64,000 nucleotides of DNA from Cerioporus squamosus (lineage: Eukaryota > Basidiomycota > Agaricomycetes > Polyporales > Polyporaceae): NCBI GenBank assembly GCA_022592435.1, contig JABYQS010000068.1:62001-126000 (forward strand). The letters run 5' to 3'. Made by a program: the position numbers and the translations under genes. Below, piece by piece: positions 1-9,989 of the stretch. Position 1 is the stretch's first letter; each line of letters begins with the position of its first letter. The notes beneath the pieces were generated by a model. That model was not told the DNA's origin and made no database searches. It was given only the letters and a program-made list of their open reading frames with translations.

Positions 1-465
1 GCGGTGGGACGCACCGGGAGTGGAACGCGTCGCATACGCCATGCGGACACGGACGAGCTCGAGCGGGTACGTGAAGAGGACGGAGGTGACGCCGGAGATG
101 GCGCCAGCGGTGAAGCGTCGGAGGTTGGTCTGCGAGGCGGGGGTGGGCATAAGGAGAGCCTCCGCCTGGTCGTAGGTCATGAAGTTGATCGCGGCGTAGG
201 GGAAGATGCGGAGGAGCGTCGCGGAGTGGCCCTGGAACAGCCCGCGGACGCCATTCTCCCGGTAAATCTGCGCGCGGCGCGGAAGGCACCGCTCCAGGTG
301 CCCGCGTACTTCTGAAAGTCGGGATTCGAGGCCTGGAAGAGATCTTGACGCGGTCGAGCGGGGCGACGACGTCTTGGCCACGCAGCCCGCGATGCCGCCT
401 GCGAGTCCCGAGCGAAGGACGTACTGTAGGCTCTGCCTATCGTGAAGGGATCCATCGGTGCGCAT
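1..465 (-). pseudogene. LEU5: Mitochondrial CoA carrier-like protein (LEU5/SLC25A42 type), partial, frameshifted
   Basis: N-terminal part of a mitochondrial carrier that would sit in the inner membrane and move CoA or a related nucleotide; the rest lies beyond the left edge. The start at 465 reads MRTDGSLHDRQSLQYVLRSG and runs into LAGGIAGCVAKT. It is followed by the carrier signature around PLDRVKI, then FQASNPDFQKYAGT, then GLFQGHSATLLRIFPYAAIN, and a second signature YPLELVRVRMAY near the edge. The FQGHSATLLRIFPYAA stretch is characteristic of the Leu5/SLC25A42 group. The reading frame needs three single-base additions within about 130 bp: after AKT, before FQAS, and before QIYRENG. Each looks like one base lost from a GG or CC pair. 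The gene is therefore either freshly broken or carries sequencing errors. The protein family is well supported; the exact substrate is inferred. Confidence 0.75.
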
Positions 466-826
466 TCGAGTAGTCTGTGCGATATCTTCAGTTCATTCCA
501 GCGGACTGCGGCTTCGTAGTAGAACTGTTCCGACGTAGGCTGAGATGAGTGTGGGGGAGGAGGAGGAGGAGGAGGTAAAAGCCATGTTCCGGTAGGTCCG
601 ACCCCAGATTATGTAAGAGGTAACAGGCGTCTGGCTTGCCAAGTTCGGCGTGCGACGTCATCGACGTTACCTGTCGCCGCGGCTCGTCGCGTGCCGTGTG
701 GTTACATGTGTTGGTCTAGTGTTGTTACACTTACTGATGCATGCCTTGTTACACAACGGCGAGGTGACATTGTCTTGAATGCACATGTACAATAACACAT
801 TTTATATCTGGCAAACATCATACATT
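466..826. other. Intergenic, no gene seen
   Basis: Upstream region of the carrier gene and downstream region of the S9 peptidase. It holds a short GGA-repeat tract near 553-571 and an AT-richer stretch near 780-826. No conserved coding segment is visible on either strand. Confidence 0.6.
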
Positions 827-3130
827 CTACTTATTCAGTCCGAACACGTTCTCGTAGAACGAGAGCTCCTTCTCCAGCGCGGCCCGTATGTTCTCTTCCT
901 TCCTCCAACCATGCCCTTCACCCTCAAAGACGACGTACTCGACGCGCCCTCCTTGCCCCCTTATCGTCTCCACGATAGCTTCCGCCTGGTTCGGCGGCAC
1001 GACCTTGTCCTCCGAGCCTTGCAAGACCTGTATGCGGATTAGATACCGACCACACGACTGCACAACCAAGCCTCACCAGTAACGGGGCGCGGATCTTGTC
1101 CGCAAGGAACACCGGCGACCGCTCCTTGTACACCTCCGGGATCTCCTCAGGCCGGCCCCCGATCAGCTTGAACAGGTACTGGCTCTCGAACTTGTGCGTG
1201 AACTCGGCGAGCTTGAAGAAGTCGGAGATCCCGTACGACGACGTCCCGGCTGCGAACGCGTCCGGGGCCGAGCACAGCACCTTGAGCACGGTGTATCCGC
1301 CGGCGGAACCGCCGGTGATCGCCGTGCGCTGCGGGTCGACGAGGGAGTGGGGAGGCGCGGCGAGCTGCTGCACGACGACCACGGAGTCGCGCACGTCGGC
1401 GATGCCCCAGTTGCCTTCGAGCCGCTTTCTGTTGCGGTTTCGTGAGACCAGAGCTCTGCGAGTGTGGCTGAGTCACCTACATGTACTTGCGTCCGTACCC
1501 ACTGCTGCCACCGTAGTTGACGTCGACCCTGTGCAAGACGATTAGCGGCCATACGCACAGTACTCGTTAACACGACACGAATGTACACATACCATGCCCA
1601 ACCACGGCTCGTGAAGAATTGCTGCTTGAGATTCAAGCCCTGCTTCGCGCGGCTCGTCGGGCCACCATGAATGGAGAAGACCGCAGGAGGTTTCTCCCCG
1701 TCAGGCGCGACGTAGTCGGGATTCGTCGGAGGGTAGTACAGCGCATGTACAGGCTCGCCCGTCTCCGGTACCTTAAGCGCGAACGCCTGTGGCACTGATA
1801 TGTACGAGTGCGGGAAGGGGAGGTCGTCCGCGGTCGACTGAGGCCCCAGAGCGACGAACTTCGGCTTGGCGTACTCCTTGACGTTGCAGAGCACCGCCCG
1901 CTCGCCCTCGTCGTTCTTCTCGCCAAGAAAGACAACGGCATCGTGTGTGACTCGCTGGACAGATGAGATCGTCACATATGGAGACTCGAGCTCCTCAAGC
2001 GTGCCGCCCTGCAGGCTGACGAGGTAGAGGACGTTCCGCCCCTCTCTGAGGGCTGTGAAGAGCGCCATCTTGCCTTCCTGGTCCAAGGGGACACCGAAGC
2101 TATACGCGAGGGACCACATAGGCTCAGAGAAGTCTTCGTGTACGGGTTTTGGGAGGACAGGAGAGGCTTTCCCCGAAGAGTTTGAGTACTTCCAGACGTT
2201 GTAGTAGCCGGAGTCGTCGGACACGAACAGCAGCAGGTCGTTGGACGCCCATGCTGGATATCCCACTGAGACCTCTATGCGCTTTCCTGCTACGACTCTG
2301 GTGTTCGCGAGGACGAGCGAGGTCTTGTCCGCCTTCACGTCCGCGACGCAAACCTCTGCACCTTCCCACGGCATGTCGGGATGGAACCACTGCACCCAAG
2401 CAAGGTGCGTTCCGTCGGGCGTGAAGGAGGGTTTTGCGTAGAAGTCAGCACCGGTCACGAGGGGAGAGACGGTCTTCTCTTCCGTGTTGATGAGGCATAG
2501 CGTGTTGACGACGTCCGCGGGATCCGGCTTAGTGTGGTCCTCAAGGATAGCCACCAAAAGATGGGTCTGCTGCGGGTGCACGGAGATGTTCGCATAGCGG
2601 TAGTTCTTGTTCTCTGATTACGATCTATTCAGACAGAGCAATCGGCGAGGTCAAGCGCCGCGCACCTGGGGTGACCGCCTCAGGCTGCGTTCCCTCTTTT
2701 AGCTTGTACACCCGATCGTCATTCATGTGCGAGAAGTAGATGGCGCCTCCATACGCCGTCGCGGGGGCACCACCATACTGAGAATCGATGTGTTCTGCAT
2801 GCGCTCGCGCCTCCCTGACAGTCTACAGAACACTCACCTCGTGCACCGCGGTGCGTACGTTCCACTCCTTGCCCACTACGTCCTCGCCCTTCTCGGTGTC
2901 GACGATCACCATCCGACCGCCCTCCGCAGGCCGCTTCTCGATGTGATAGATCGTGGACGTGATCGGGTCCACGAAGAGCTCGTCGAACTTTGCGCCCTAG
3001 GTGACGGTCCCCGATCTCAGCGTTCTTGTGCCATGCATGGTACTGACTGTGCGCCACATACGCTCTTCAACACGACGTCTGGTGTGATGGGCGACTTCCA
3101 TGTGCCGTAGGGGGCTGTAGTCCTCGTCAT
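827..3130 (-). CDS. S9 family prolyl oligopeptidase-like serine peptidase
   Basis: Predicted cytosolic peptidase of the prolyl-oligopeptidase clan (alpha/beta hydrolase with an N-terminal beta-propeller), probably an acyl-aminoacyl- or dipeptidyl-peptidase-like enzyme. The start at 3130 (CCACC before ATG) gives MTRTTAPYGTWKSPITPDVV. Short introns then connect KFDELFVDPITSTIYHIEKR, a tyrosine- and tryptophan-rich propeller (for example SFTPDGTHLAWVQWFHPDMP), the IHGGPTS oxyanion region and VDVNYGGSSGYGRKY. The nucleophile serine lies in GGSAGGYT (about 1300-1325), the acidic triad residue in QGSEDKVVPP, and the histidine in GEGHGWR close to the C-terminus. All triad residues are present, and every exon join checks out with GT-AG introns of about 45-65 nt. 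Total length of roughly 650-690 residues fits the family. The substrate cannot be read from the sequence. Confidence 0.88.
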
Positions 3131-3848
3131 GGTGGATGTCGAGCGGTGAGAGATGAAGACGCCCATTTGGTGGGCCGGATTCTTGCGAGTCCTACTGCGA
3201 CGGCGAGCTCGAGCTACATGATCCAGAGAATACTCTCTCTGGAGACTATTCCAACCGTTGGCGTGTTATTGATGATCCCTCAAGACACAATGAGTACCGT
3301 TGACCTAGCCTGAAGCCGCTGCCTACTTACCTTGAGTTGCTGCCGCCCATAGCCATTCGGATGGTAGAGGAAGTGTGTGCCATGACGTTGGGTACAATAT
3401 ACTTGAGGCCCGACCTCCTTGACGATGTGGAAAACGAACGTGCAGTGAAGAACGCGCGAAAGGGAGTCACAGGGCGCATGGTGGCGGTAGGTGAATGTAA
3501 GCGCAAGTTGGCGTAAGTCTTCCATCTCGGAAGTGCACGCCTCCGCATGCATGCATGGGCATCATAGCACAATAGCCGTCATCTAAGCCGCAGCCACAAT
3601 CCGGCAGCGGAGGCGCATGAAGTAACCACCATGCATAATGCCGTGCGCGAAGACATAGTGTACTACTAGTGAGACCTTGCAGTGTTCGACTGCAACTTCG
3701 CCGTATCACGACCGACTTGCTTAGATAGTATATCGCGAAGGAGCAGCGGGAAGAGGTCGGGATGTATGACAGCAGGAGAGCATCGATTACTGCATGTGCA
3801 CGTAGTGTAGTTGACTATTCAAACCTAATGCGCCATATGAGGGGCCAG
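3131..3848. other. Intergenic, no gene seen
   Basis: About 0.7 kb between the S9 peptidase start and the end of mL44, both on the minus strand. Short open frames here have no conserved features. It contains the peptidase promoter, but I see no TATA box close to the start. Confidence 0.5.
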
Positions 3849-4827
3849 TCATCGCAAGAGCGGCCCATTGCGCCCGCCCATCCGCTCGCAGACCTCCAGA
3901 GCATGCTCGTGGTAGCGTGCATGAAGGCCTTCTCGGCTTCCCTCGATGCACAGGTGCGGGAGTAGTCGAGTGTGGAACAGACGGTGTGCAACCGCTCCGC
4001 CCTGTAAGAAAGGCATCGCCAGATGAGCCGAGGTGAAATGACGAGCGAGTGTTATACGCACGAATTGGTGGAAGACGCCGCCAACGACCGCCTCAACAGT
4101 CGACCCATGCACCTTGTACATCCCGACGCTCCTCGCGTTGTCTCCCCTCACGTTGGCCAACAAGCTGGGCACCTCCACGTCGGGTCCAAGGGGTTTTGAC
4201 ATGTTGCCGACGTTCATGGGCTTCCACTTCAGAACCTTGCCGAGCTCCCACTTCGGAGCTACGTGCTCGCCGAGCGCATACGTGTTGAGCGCATACTCGA
4301 TGATGCGTTCGTAGTCCTCGTTGGGTTGCAACGATGGCGACGAGTGGATGAACATGAGAAGGTATGATTGCAGAACGCGTCGTCCTGAATGTCTTCAATA
4401 TTCCCCATCTACACCGAAGGTACAGACAAGCCACTCACCCACGAAGCTCAGCCGGCCATTATGTCTCCGTTTCGCGTCCGGATGACTCGCATGCGTAAGT
4501 ATTCGCGAAGCAAGTTCTCGCGGGAATTGCAAAGGAGAGAACACTTTGTTGAGATGGTCGACAAGCACCGTGTCCTGCTTCATCCACTCTGCACGAGCCC
4601 GGCTGCTCAGAGTACTGACTTCTGAGCTAGGAGGAATGGGTTGGGACGTTCCGACGCTTTGCGCAACCTGCGACATCGAGCGCGTCTGCAGTCGAGCAGC
4701 TTGGTCGTAGTTCAGATTCGCGTATGTGGATGCGACGAAGGTAGTACTCACCATGGGATATTGGCACCCTTTTACGACAGCTAGCAGCTCTGCGCAGAGC
4801 CAGCGCGCACTCCCAGGTTTTGGACAT
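3849..4827 (-). CDS. MRPL3: Mitochondrial large ribosomal subunit protein mL44 (MRPL3), RNase III-like fold
   Basis: Structural protein of the mitochondrial large ribosomal subunit with an RNase III-like domain. The predicted start at 4827 gives MSKTWECALALRRAASCRKR, a basic presequence-like leader. A first intron then joins VPISH to AARLQTRSMSQVAQSVG. Following exons contain LVDHLNKVFSPLQFPRELAS and RILTHASHPDAKRRHNGRLS, then SYLLMFIHSSPSLQP, LLANVRGDNARSVGMYKVHG, STVEAVVGGVFHQFGG and AVAHRLFHTRLLPHL. The last blocks match the fungal mL44 signature (a GG-x-VAHR-x-FHTR region). Three introns of normal length are needed. The gene is divergent from the MIC12-like gene, which also encodes a mitochondrial protein. 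Confidence 0.85.
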
Positions 4828-5201
4828 CACGAGAAAGAAAAGAAGAGAATACGAGAGGCGCCAGCCCTTGACGTTTTGTTGCCAAGCCGCGCGCGGTGGT
4901 CGTCGGGGACTGCGATGAGGACGACGGAGGCAACAGCGAGGAGGCAAGTCAAGCCAGCGACGGCGGACTTTCCGAGTGAGCGCTATTCAGAATATTTCGA
5001 TTACGACTTATCCGTCAGTTAAGGCTGGCTGTTAAGCCCCTTTTGGACTTCCAAGTGTCCCTTATCCGCAAAATGTCGGCTCAATGGCCTCAAGGCGTCT
5101 CCTCCCTCATCCTCGCCGACGACGATCGCGTTAGGCCATCCATGAAATCCGCTATCTCTGCTTGAACTTGACTACAGCATCGAGTCTCTAGCACGAACGA
5201 T
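4828..5201. promoter_or_regulatory. Shared divergent promoter region, mL44 / MIC12-like
   Basis: 374 bp between two divergent start codons. Both products are mitochondrial, so co-regulation is plausible. No TATA box stands out on either side. The role is inferred from arrangement only. Confidence 0.45.
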
Positions 5202-5703
5202 GTCTTTCCTTGTTGGAACCGTGTCTGGTGCCCTGGTGGCGGGAGGTGTACGTTCAGCATCCGCGCCATGGGTCGAGGTCGTGAACTCACTCTATCTCAG
5301 GTATACTATGGGTTCTCCTCGATGATGAATACTCGGTGAGTAACGTGCAACTGCATGCGCGTAGTAAAGATGCTCTGACACCGCAGTCGTCGCAGGACAC
5401 AACGGCATCGTGCAGAGTTCGTGCATCTAGCTCAAGCAAGCTGACCGACCGCCTGCTGACACTGGCTCAACCAGCATGCATCACCTCTCCGAACGTCTCG
5501 TGAACGCTGCTGCAGACATTCCGGCACCCATACCCGCCGCCCAGCGCATACCCGAACGGCCATTCATGTCCATGCTGCAGGACTCCTGGAACAACCAGAT
5601 TGAGGCGCTCTTCCGCCGAACAGGAGAACTAGACCAGCAAGTGGTGGACTGGGGGCGGAGGACTTTGTACGGAGGAGCTGCGGGTCGGACAAAATCCGAG
5701 TAA
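5202..5703 (+). CDS. MIC12: MICOS complex subunit MIC12/AIM5-like
   Basis: Small mitochondrial inner-membrane protein, probably the Mic12/Aim5 subunit of the MICOS cristae-junction complex. Exon 1 reads MSFLVGTVSGALVAGG, a single membrane-span N-terminus, joined by a 5' splice site at GTACGT to VYYGFSSMMNTR. A third exon encodes a basic HRAEF stretch, and the last gives HHLSERLVNAAADIPAPIPA followed by DSWNNQIEALFRRTGELD and VVDWGRRTLYGG. This C-terminal W-N-x-Q-I ... DW pattern matches Aim5 family tails. The join between the third and last exons does not keep phase with the only available GT donor near 5418. There is either a missed splice site or a one-base indel. Length near 110-120 residues is normal for the family. 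Confidence 0.62.
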
Positions 5704-7192
5704 ACCTTCCTCCGGTATCCCTGAAGTTGCGTGTGACCTACTACCTCTCTGAACTTAGACCTGCGGACGCGTCAATCGTTGTGCGCCCATATCCGTATCC
5801 CGCCCCCCGTGAGTTCGTGCAAACGTATACGAACATCTGTCAAATCTGCGAACTTCCGGTCGTATCGCATCAGTTGCGGCCTCTGGGAGAGAATTGAGTT
5901 TGGGTTTCGGGGCACCTATCACCGTCAGTTTTTAGGAAGCTGACATGGATCGTCACCGCAGTCCGTCCCGTAGGTAAGCTTTCGCAGGCTAGGTATACTT
6001 TTTGATGCAAGCTGACGGAAACTTCCGTTTACCAAGGTACGGCTGGCTGATCCTGGAGAATGGGTGAGGTTATGGCCGAACGAAGCGATGCTAGTGAACG
6101 TCCCTCAGTGAAATGTTGTGCGCATTCGCTAAGGGTGCGTTGAGTTTTGGTTGATTCATACTAGCTACCTTACGCCAGGCCCGCACCCGTCGACGTCGTA
6201 CGAGCACCATAGCTTCCGGTTCACAGAACATGGCCGAACCTCCGTACTACACACGAACGCTGCGTGCTGGGGCCTTTGAGGCTTTGACAGGACCATTACC
6301 GATCTGTTCGGGCTGTATCAGCATCAGGAAGGTAGAACACACCCTCATTGATATCTTGAACTTTGGTCCGTGCTGACCACGGACGATACAATGCATTGCA
6401 GGACCAACAAGAGGGACGGGAGTCCTGTAGAAGGCCGGACGTGACACCGCATGCTCATCTTGGGCCAACGTGGACCGAATGCATCCGGTCGTCGGGGGTC
6501 GTACATCGCCAAGATGCGTATCATAGACGTTGTCATTGTTCACGATACGCCGCTCCGTCTCGCAGCTAGGCCAGATATTCTGGACACGTCTGGAGTGGAT
6601 ATTGTAAGTCGACGCGTGACCGGTAAGTCGGCAGCCTGCTACGTCCCGTGTACAACGCACACTTACTACTTATACTTAGAACATTGGCCCGACGACCAGC
6701 ATCTTCAGTTGCAGCGGTCGCGTAATGGACGGCAATACGGGCGGTTGAAAGTATGGGCGGTACCCACCCACGCTCATCGTGCGCCCGGCTCTTAACGACT
6801 CTTCCCCGACGGCCATGCGAATCGCGGGATAGTCTTCATCCTGGAGAGTCATGCAACATACATGCCACGCCATAGGGACAGCGGCGCATTCAGGCTTTCA
6901 TAATGTCGGAAGAATGCAGGGTTGACCAAGGAAGGATACAACAGCGTTACGCGGGAGGGATCAACTTCTCTGGAGCGTTCGTGAGCAAACTTTACACGGA
7001 GCGCATCACTTCTGAGTCCCAGCCATCTGACACATCATCCACATGTGGTTGGTTGGCGACCGAGGTTCGGCGGGTAACAAGATATTCTCGGCCATGAGTT
7101 TGTCGGTTTCATCTAAGTTTCATCGAGATCCAAGCCCTTGCCTTCCCCGGATCCACAACGGGCGCACCAACTCAGACGCACTTGGGCAAGCG
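5704..7192. other. Intergenic with possible degraded coding remnant (6247-6873, minus strand)
   Basis: About 1.5 kb without a gene I can name. On the minus strand, 6676-6873 reads like protein (DEDYPAIRMAVGEESLRAGR ... PVLPSITRPLQLKMLVVG). Overlapping frames in 6247-6540 (AMYDPRRPDAFGPRWP; RPAFYRTPVPLVGPAMHCIV) also look coding, but a frame change is needed between them. This may be the relic of a multi-exon gene. No family is recognised. Confidence 0.3.
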
Positions 7193-7198
7193 TATAAA
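7193..7198 (+). promoter_or_regulatory. TATA box of the catalase gene
   Basis: TATAAA in the context CGTATAAAGGG, 101 bp upstream of the catalase ATG at 7299. Spacing fits a fungal core promoter with a leader of about 70 nt. Confidence 0.7.
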
Positions 7199-7298
7199 GG
7201 GTTGCATGCAACACTGTAACTTTTGCCGCCTCTGTCCATTTGGTCTCGCCCACGCTTCAACCTCACACTCTTTCTCTCCAGTTCAGTGGACCTTCGCG

Positions 7299-9989
7299 AT
7301 GCTTTCTCCTGCCTTCCGTGTCCTTCTTGCAGTCGTCACGGTTGTGACTGCCGTTAACGGCTGGTACCCTGGTCAGGACGCACCTGGTCTTGCCCGCGAC
7401 ACCGCGCCGGCTAGCCAGGCGGGTTCCTTCAACTTCGACATCAACACTGGCATGGCCGTTCAGGAGAAGACCTCCACTGAAGACGCGACCGAGGTTGAAT
7501 TCACCTTGGATAACGGGTCGCCCTATCCCCACCCTTACCAGTACCAGCGTATTGGGAGCGATGGTGAGTGACTCCCGCTGCGAGATACATACCCAATCCG
7601 CGCTGACCACCTTTGCGGCGCGTAGGGCCTCTTCTGCTGCAGGATACTCACCTCTTAGAGCTATTCGGTGCCTTCGACCGGGAACGCATTCCTGAGCGTG
7701 TCGTCCACGCACGCGGAGGTACGTAGTGCATCGTCTCATGACTGTGAGCGTCCGCGAACTCACGACAATGCACAGCGGGCGCACATGGGTACTTCGAAGT
7801 TACGAACGCTGAGTTTTGCAAGAACTACACGATGATGTGCGGTCGCTCAACCTACGCGCCCCATGATTGCGCAGCTGACGTTCCACCTACCACACAGGGA
7901 CATGTTCAGCGAGGATGGGCTGAAGACTCCTATCACCAGTACGTTATCCAGTCTTCTGTAGCATGACGCCGCAGTCGCTAACGCCACAACCGTCGCAGTC
8001 CGCTTCAGCACAGTCGGCGGCGAGTCTGGCTCCCCTGACGAAGCCCGTGACCCCCGTGGATTTGCTGTAAAGTGGGTCGATAGCGTTCAATATACGGCGG
8101 CCGGCGATTGAGTTTGACCGCGCGTTCAGGTTCAGGACCCGTAAGGGTATCTTCGACTTGGTCATGAACAGTAAGTGCGCCTCATCTGACGCTGAAGCCT
8201 GACGCCCCGATGCTGAACCATTGAATCAGACACGCCCGTGTTTTTCATCCGTGATCCCGCCAAGTTCCCCCATTTCATACACGTTAGTTCAGGAGCCCCC
8301 TAACCGCTGTTCGAGATTGACCGGTGGTATTGTATGCAGACTCAGAAGCGCCATCCTGCAAGCCACCTCCGGGACAAGGAGTGCGTCCACGTGCTCTCCC
8401 GCATGTGTAATTCGGCTGCCTCGGGCTCACCGTGTTCTGCGCAGTATGTTCTGGGACTACCTGGGATCCAACCCGGAGTCCCTGTACCAAGTGATGCGCC
8501 TGTTCTCGGACCTCGGGACCCCGTACGGCTTCCGCCACATGAATGCATGGACTGGGCATACCTACCGGTGCGTAGTTCACAACGTGTCGGTGGCGGGAAA
8601 TAATATTGCTTGTAACGCGCGCTCTCGTCCAGCTGGGTGAAGGACGATGGTTCCTGGGTGTACGTGAAGCTATACGCCGAGACCATGCAGGGTATCCAGA
8701 ACTTCACAAACGCCGAGGCGACCGCAATCTCCGGTATGTGTGTCCTGGTGTGGTTCGCTCTGATGTCACGCTGATGTAGGCCACCACTAGGCTCCAACCC
8801 TGATTTCGCCACACAGGATCTCTATGAATCCATCCAGAACGGGACGTTCCCCGGCTGGACGATGTACGCGCAGGTCCTGACGCCTCAGGAAGCTGAGACC
8901 TTCAAGTACAACGTTCTTGATCTCACCAAGTACGTTACGGGATATCGTCAGACCGGTCGGTTGTTTCACCGCTAACGTGACGTTTTCAAGGGATTGGGGG
9001 TTCGATGATGTCCCTCGCACGGAGATTGGCAAGTTCTACCTTACCCAGAACCCGGACAAGTAAGCTACTGCGCACTCGTCTGTTCTCGCCGCACAGCGGG
9101 TGATGCTTGAAATAGCTACTTCGCTGAGATCGAGCAGGCTGCCTTCACGCCCTCTCACGCTGTGGATGGCTGGGCGCCGTCCGCGGACCCCGTCCTTCAG
9201 GCTCGCCTGTTCTCGTACCCCGGTATGCTGCACTTATTTTCATTTTTTTAACAATTCCTCATCGCGAGCTTGACGCCTGTTCAGACACTCACCGCTACCG
9301 CCTGGGCGTGAACCACATGGTATGTATGAAACGCATCCCTCCGTCGCCTGCGCGAGTCGCTCATCGCACGGTGTCGCTAGCAAATCCCCGTCAATGCTCC
9401 CCTTAACCCCGTCGCAAACCTCGAGCGCGACGGCCGCATGAACGTCAACGGCAACCAGGGCTCGCGCCCTAACTATCTCTCGACACTCAGCAAGATCAAG
9501 CTTCCTCCCCGCGCGTACGTGGACGAGACGCACCAGCAGTGGACCGTAAGTTCGATCTCTCGCCGTTGCTGACGGCCTATCGGCCGAGTGCATCTGCTCA
9601 ATTATGGAATATGCCATGCAGGGTGGAGCGGTCGCAGCCCTCTCCGCGGTGAACGAGATTGATTTCGACTGGCCGCGCCGCTTCTGGAACAGCCTCTCTG
9701 AGCAGGACCAGCAGAATCTCATCAGGTGCGCCCATGAAACTGTTTCCTTGCCTACAGCGTGTGGTTCTGATTATTGTGATCGTGTAGCAACGTCGTTGGG
9801 CACCTCGGTGCAGCACCCACATACAGCGTGCGCCAGCGCATGGCCTCGCTGTTCTACCACGCAAACGCGACGCTTGGCCAGGCCATCGCTGACGGCGTTG
9901 GTGTCAACGTCACAATACTTACCTTCCCTGATGGCCCGACCTGGTTCAATGTTACCAAGGATACCCAGAACTCTACACTGGACTACTGA
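7299..9989 (+). CDS. Secreted small-subunit heme catalase
   Basis: Breaks hydrogen peroxide into water and oxygen; predicted to be extracellular. The start gives the signal peptide [21 protein letters not shown]. The catalytic histidine lies in [20 protein letters not shown], the catalytic asparagine region is in [14 protein letters not shown] followed by [16 protein letters not shown], and the proximal heme-ligand tyrosine is in [14 protein letters not shown]. Other conserved blocks are [40 protein letters not shown] and [14 protein letters not shown]. At least eleven short introns interrupt it. I checked the phase of most joins and found no frameshift. The protein ends shortly after the catalase core and a helical tail (about 500 residues), without the flavodoxin-like C-terminal domain of large fungal catalases. 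Several N-x-S/T sites near the end fit secretion. Confidence 0.92.

Noticed and set aside
553..571. GGA-repeat tract resembling the one near 38766
   Set aside because: Low-complexity similarity only; flanks do not align, so it is not a shared repeat.
7040..7110. Zinc-alcohol-dehydrogenase-like GHEFVGFI reading (CTCGGCCATGAGTTTGTCGGTTTCATC)
   Set aside because: The short match is isolated, with no zinc-binding cysteines or Rossmann motif around it. Probably chance or an unprovable relic.
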